Source: Phorcus lineatus
Lineage: Eukaryota > Mollusca > Gastropoda > Trochida > Trochidae
Assembly: GCA_921293015.1 (NCBI GenBank)
Contig: OV121087.1
Location: 6,150,501 to 6,214,500, forward strand
Length of the DNA: 64,000 nt
Direction of reading: 5' to 3'
Positions 61,739 through 64,000 of this stretch are shown here, piece by piece. The notes beneath the pieces were generated by a model. That model was given only the letters and a program-made list of their open reading frames with translations. It was not told where the DNA came from and made no database searches. How positions within the stretch are numbered: the first letter of the stretch is position 1; the number at the start of each line of letters is the position of its first letter. Both the position numbers and the translations under genes were made by a program.

Positions 61739-63574
61739 CTGGCGGGAGGGATTGTAGCGATTTACCTGCCTCTCCATTCACTCATTTCGTAGCTGCTTCA
61801 TAATTTGAGGACAGGAACGTGTGTTGTAGCCAAAAAAACCTACGAGGATTATTTTGGCAAGAAAGGTGTATTGTCTTTCTTCGTTCATTAGGATGCGTAG
61901 AATTTGTTGATACTTTGAAAGATGGGCATGTCTCTCTCTTGTTATCACTCACATCAATGGGAGATTTACCTGCATGAAAGAACGCCGCTGTTGTTGTACG
62001 TGACTTACACCAACATGCACACCTGAGTAAATGTACTTGTCGAAGTCATGCGAAGCACAGGTAAAGTGAGGGGGCACAGGTACACAATGGGACTCCCCGC
62101 TTGTTAAACCTCTAAGTATATACTGAACTACCAACTACAGGACCTTTGCCCCAACAAAACCAATTCAAAAACACCTAAATATGCTGAAAAACATGCACGC
62201 ATTCAATCAAACCTCCAAGAAGAAGAGTCAAGCGTTTCATGTAAATATCTCTGTGAGTGTATCTTTCAAGTGTGAATTGGACCACCTTGGATTTATCGAT
62301 GATACTTCACTGGTCATAATACTACATAAAGGTTCCTACAAGTCATACCAAGTATTTTCCGGCACTGCAGGTGCCCCTTTATGGGTTCAAATGGTTATGG
62401 TTGTCTGACACAAAAATCTTGGAAAATCCATTTACAATTCTAAATTAATCGCCTGTTCAAATTATGGTCCCGTGGTGTATGAAAATATTTTGATTGGACG
62501 AAGAGAAGGGAAGCACGTGCATGTCCCTCAGTCTGAAGCTTGAAGAAAAATATGCACGCGTCACACGTCTAAAGCATGTCTTTTTATTACACGGGCGTTC
62601 CCTGTAATACATTTGTCGCCATGATGTCACTTAGCGAGACAAGTGTCATTAATTTATCAATCAACCATAAAGAACTGAACTTCAACACACTTAACATTTT
62701 GATCACATGCAACGAATTTGTAGAACATTTGTATTCTTTTTTCATACATTAGGGTGGGGCTCAAAACAGACAGATATCCAATGTTTTGCTCGAGTTGAAT
62801 ATCAATAGAGCATCTATCTGCATACGAAATGTTACATTAGACCAGCGATGTACAAATCTTTCACAAAGACATTTGACTTTGCTATTCAAAACATGTACAA
62901 TTCATAGCATGCCAATCAAATCTGTTCTACCAGCTGGAATGCTGGCTGTCGACGTGACATGTTTGAAACTATCTGCCAGGACAGAATTCATACTAATCAG
63001 CTTGATTATTTACAGTGTATACAAAATATAATCTTGCACTAAATGCCTATAGTATTATGACAACTATGTGGAACCTAGCAATTCAACAATCCTTCACGTT
63101 AAAAAAATACATGTTCATCAAAAGCCTAACCTCGAAATACCAAAGACCATTCTGTGAATTCCATGTTTCCTTGTTGAATTGACTCCATTTCGATAATATA
63201 AATATTGATTGATCTTAAACAGACTCTTCAAACTTGTCGAGGCTTAAGGATATGCTAAATGTTTTGTCTGACTACTTTTGCGTTTCAATAATCAACATTT
63301 CTCTGATCCACCCCCATATTCCAAAACATTAAACGTTGAGCATTATCCTTGATACTCCTTACAGTGCTTGAGTCACGACCGCTATACAGAGTGTTTAAAC
63401 AAGCCAGAGTTCACGTTACGTAAATGTGTGGCCACAGAACATGTTCAATGAACGGGGAACAGAGCCCAAACATTATTACCCTCTTAAAGCTCTTAGGGAA
63501 ACACAGAGGAACAAGCACTGGTAGTGCTGTCATTGAAATGATGATGCCTTAATGATGTGCTAAGGGTGACACCA
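61739..63574. other. Non-coding stretch
   Basis: No gene recognised. Short plus-strand frames at 62.2-62.4 and 62.8-63.0 kb lack family resemblance. Confidence 0.5.
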
Positions 63575-63808
63575 TGACGTCATCAATACTCAGCCGTTTC
63601 AAAGGGCGGGGAAATTAGGTTGCGTCTTGTTACACGGCAGGAAGGTGGAGTAAACCTTATTGCAGTTTATTACACGTTGAGTGGTGTGATACTGTTTGAA
63701 GCAGAGCTCACAAGAAGCACCCCGAGGCCAAGGTCCGAAAAGATATTGACAAAATCAGTCATGGGGAACCAATGAAATATATCTAAGTAAATAACACCAT
63801 CTGGTCAG
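63575..63808 (+). promoter_or_regulatory. Candidate promoter and first exon at the right edge
   Basis: A full CRE (TGACGTCA, 63575-63582) and a GC box (GGGCGGGG, 63604-63611) lie 22 bp apart. They are followed about 200 bp later by a consensus donor CAG/GTAAGT at 63808/63809. This order would suit a plus-strand promoter with a non-coding first exon. There is no long open frame up to the donor, and nothing downstream is visible within the window to confirm it. Confidence 0.25.
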
Positions 63809-64000
63809 GTAAGTAGGAAGGTTCTCGCTATCCATGGACTGTTTGCTGTTTGCCGTTTCTTTTGCTGTTGTTTTTGTGAACTTTTTTCTGATAATGGTTT
63901 TGATTTGGAAAGGAATACATCTACCAATGTCCAGCTTTTCAATGATTGTACTGAAACTGTTTGTATAACTTCTGCACTGTTTGTGGAAAGGCTTTCAATT

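Overview
This is animal nuclear DNA: AT-rich, intron-bearing and scattered with simple repeats and small interspersed repeats. The one gene I can identify is a metazoan formin, and its repeat style (SINE-like tails ending in ATT runs, foldback elements) and sequence fit a lophotrochozoan, most likely a gastropod mollusc. The species-level placement is inference.

The only well-supported gene lies on the minus strand between 45806 and 22957. It is an inverted-formin-class gene assembled from 14 visible exons. All introns are GT-AG, all phases agree, and the joined frame codes 1984 residues with no internal stop. Domain order is: the C-terminal half of the armadillo/FH3 regulatory region (45.8-36.5 kb), a proline-rich FH1 segment (about 36.3-36.4 kb), a complete FH2 actin-assembly domain spread over ten exons (36.2-27.2 kb), a DAD/WH2-like helix (26.8 kb), and a disordered basic Ser/Pro-rich tail of about 1300 residues in one 3.9 kb terminal exon. 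The FH2 domain and tail resemble vertebrate FHDC1 best, while the FH3 region and DAD-like helix resemble INF2. The gene therefore looks like an FHDC1 that has kept autoregulatory ends which vertebrate FHDC1 lacks. The first roughly 200 residues were not found in the 18 kb upstream of 45.8 kb, so the 5' end is probably outside the window.

Region 1-21.4 kb shows no recognisable coding gene. It holds microsatellites (ATT at 4.8 kb, TGTA at 7.1 kb), a 28-bp direct repeat pair at 1.2/1.5 kb, a perfect 72-bp tandem duplication at 16.2 kb, a 156-bp foldback at 18.2 kb with a solitary relative at 14.9 kb, and a CpG-rich block with a palindromic TATA-like core at 18.4-19.0 kb that may be a promoter. 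Region 21.4-22.96 kb is the 3' flank or 3' UTR of the formin, with paired CRE sites, a short tandem repeat and a cluster of CCAAT boxes.

The formin introns carry two notable repeats: a decayed triplication of an exon's splice acceptor and first codons (27.6-27.9 kb), and an 11-bp minisatellite directly beside a 5' splice site (34.4-34.5 kb). Region 45.8-64 kb is probably intron or 5' flank. It contains CpG-rich blocks at 47.9-48.2 and 53.0-53.2 kb, weak exon candidates including one with a signal-peptide-like start, and a CRE plus GC-box near the right edge. No rRNA, tRNA, CRISPR, intact transposon or virus-like element was recognised.
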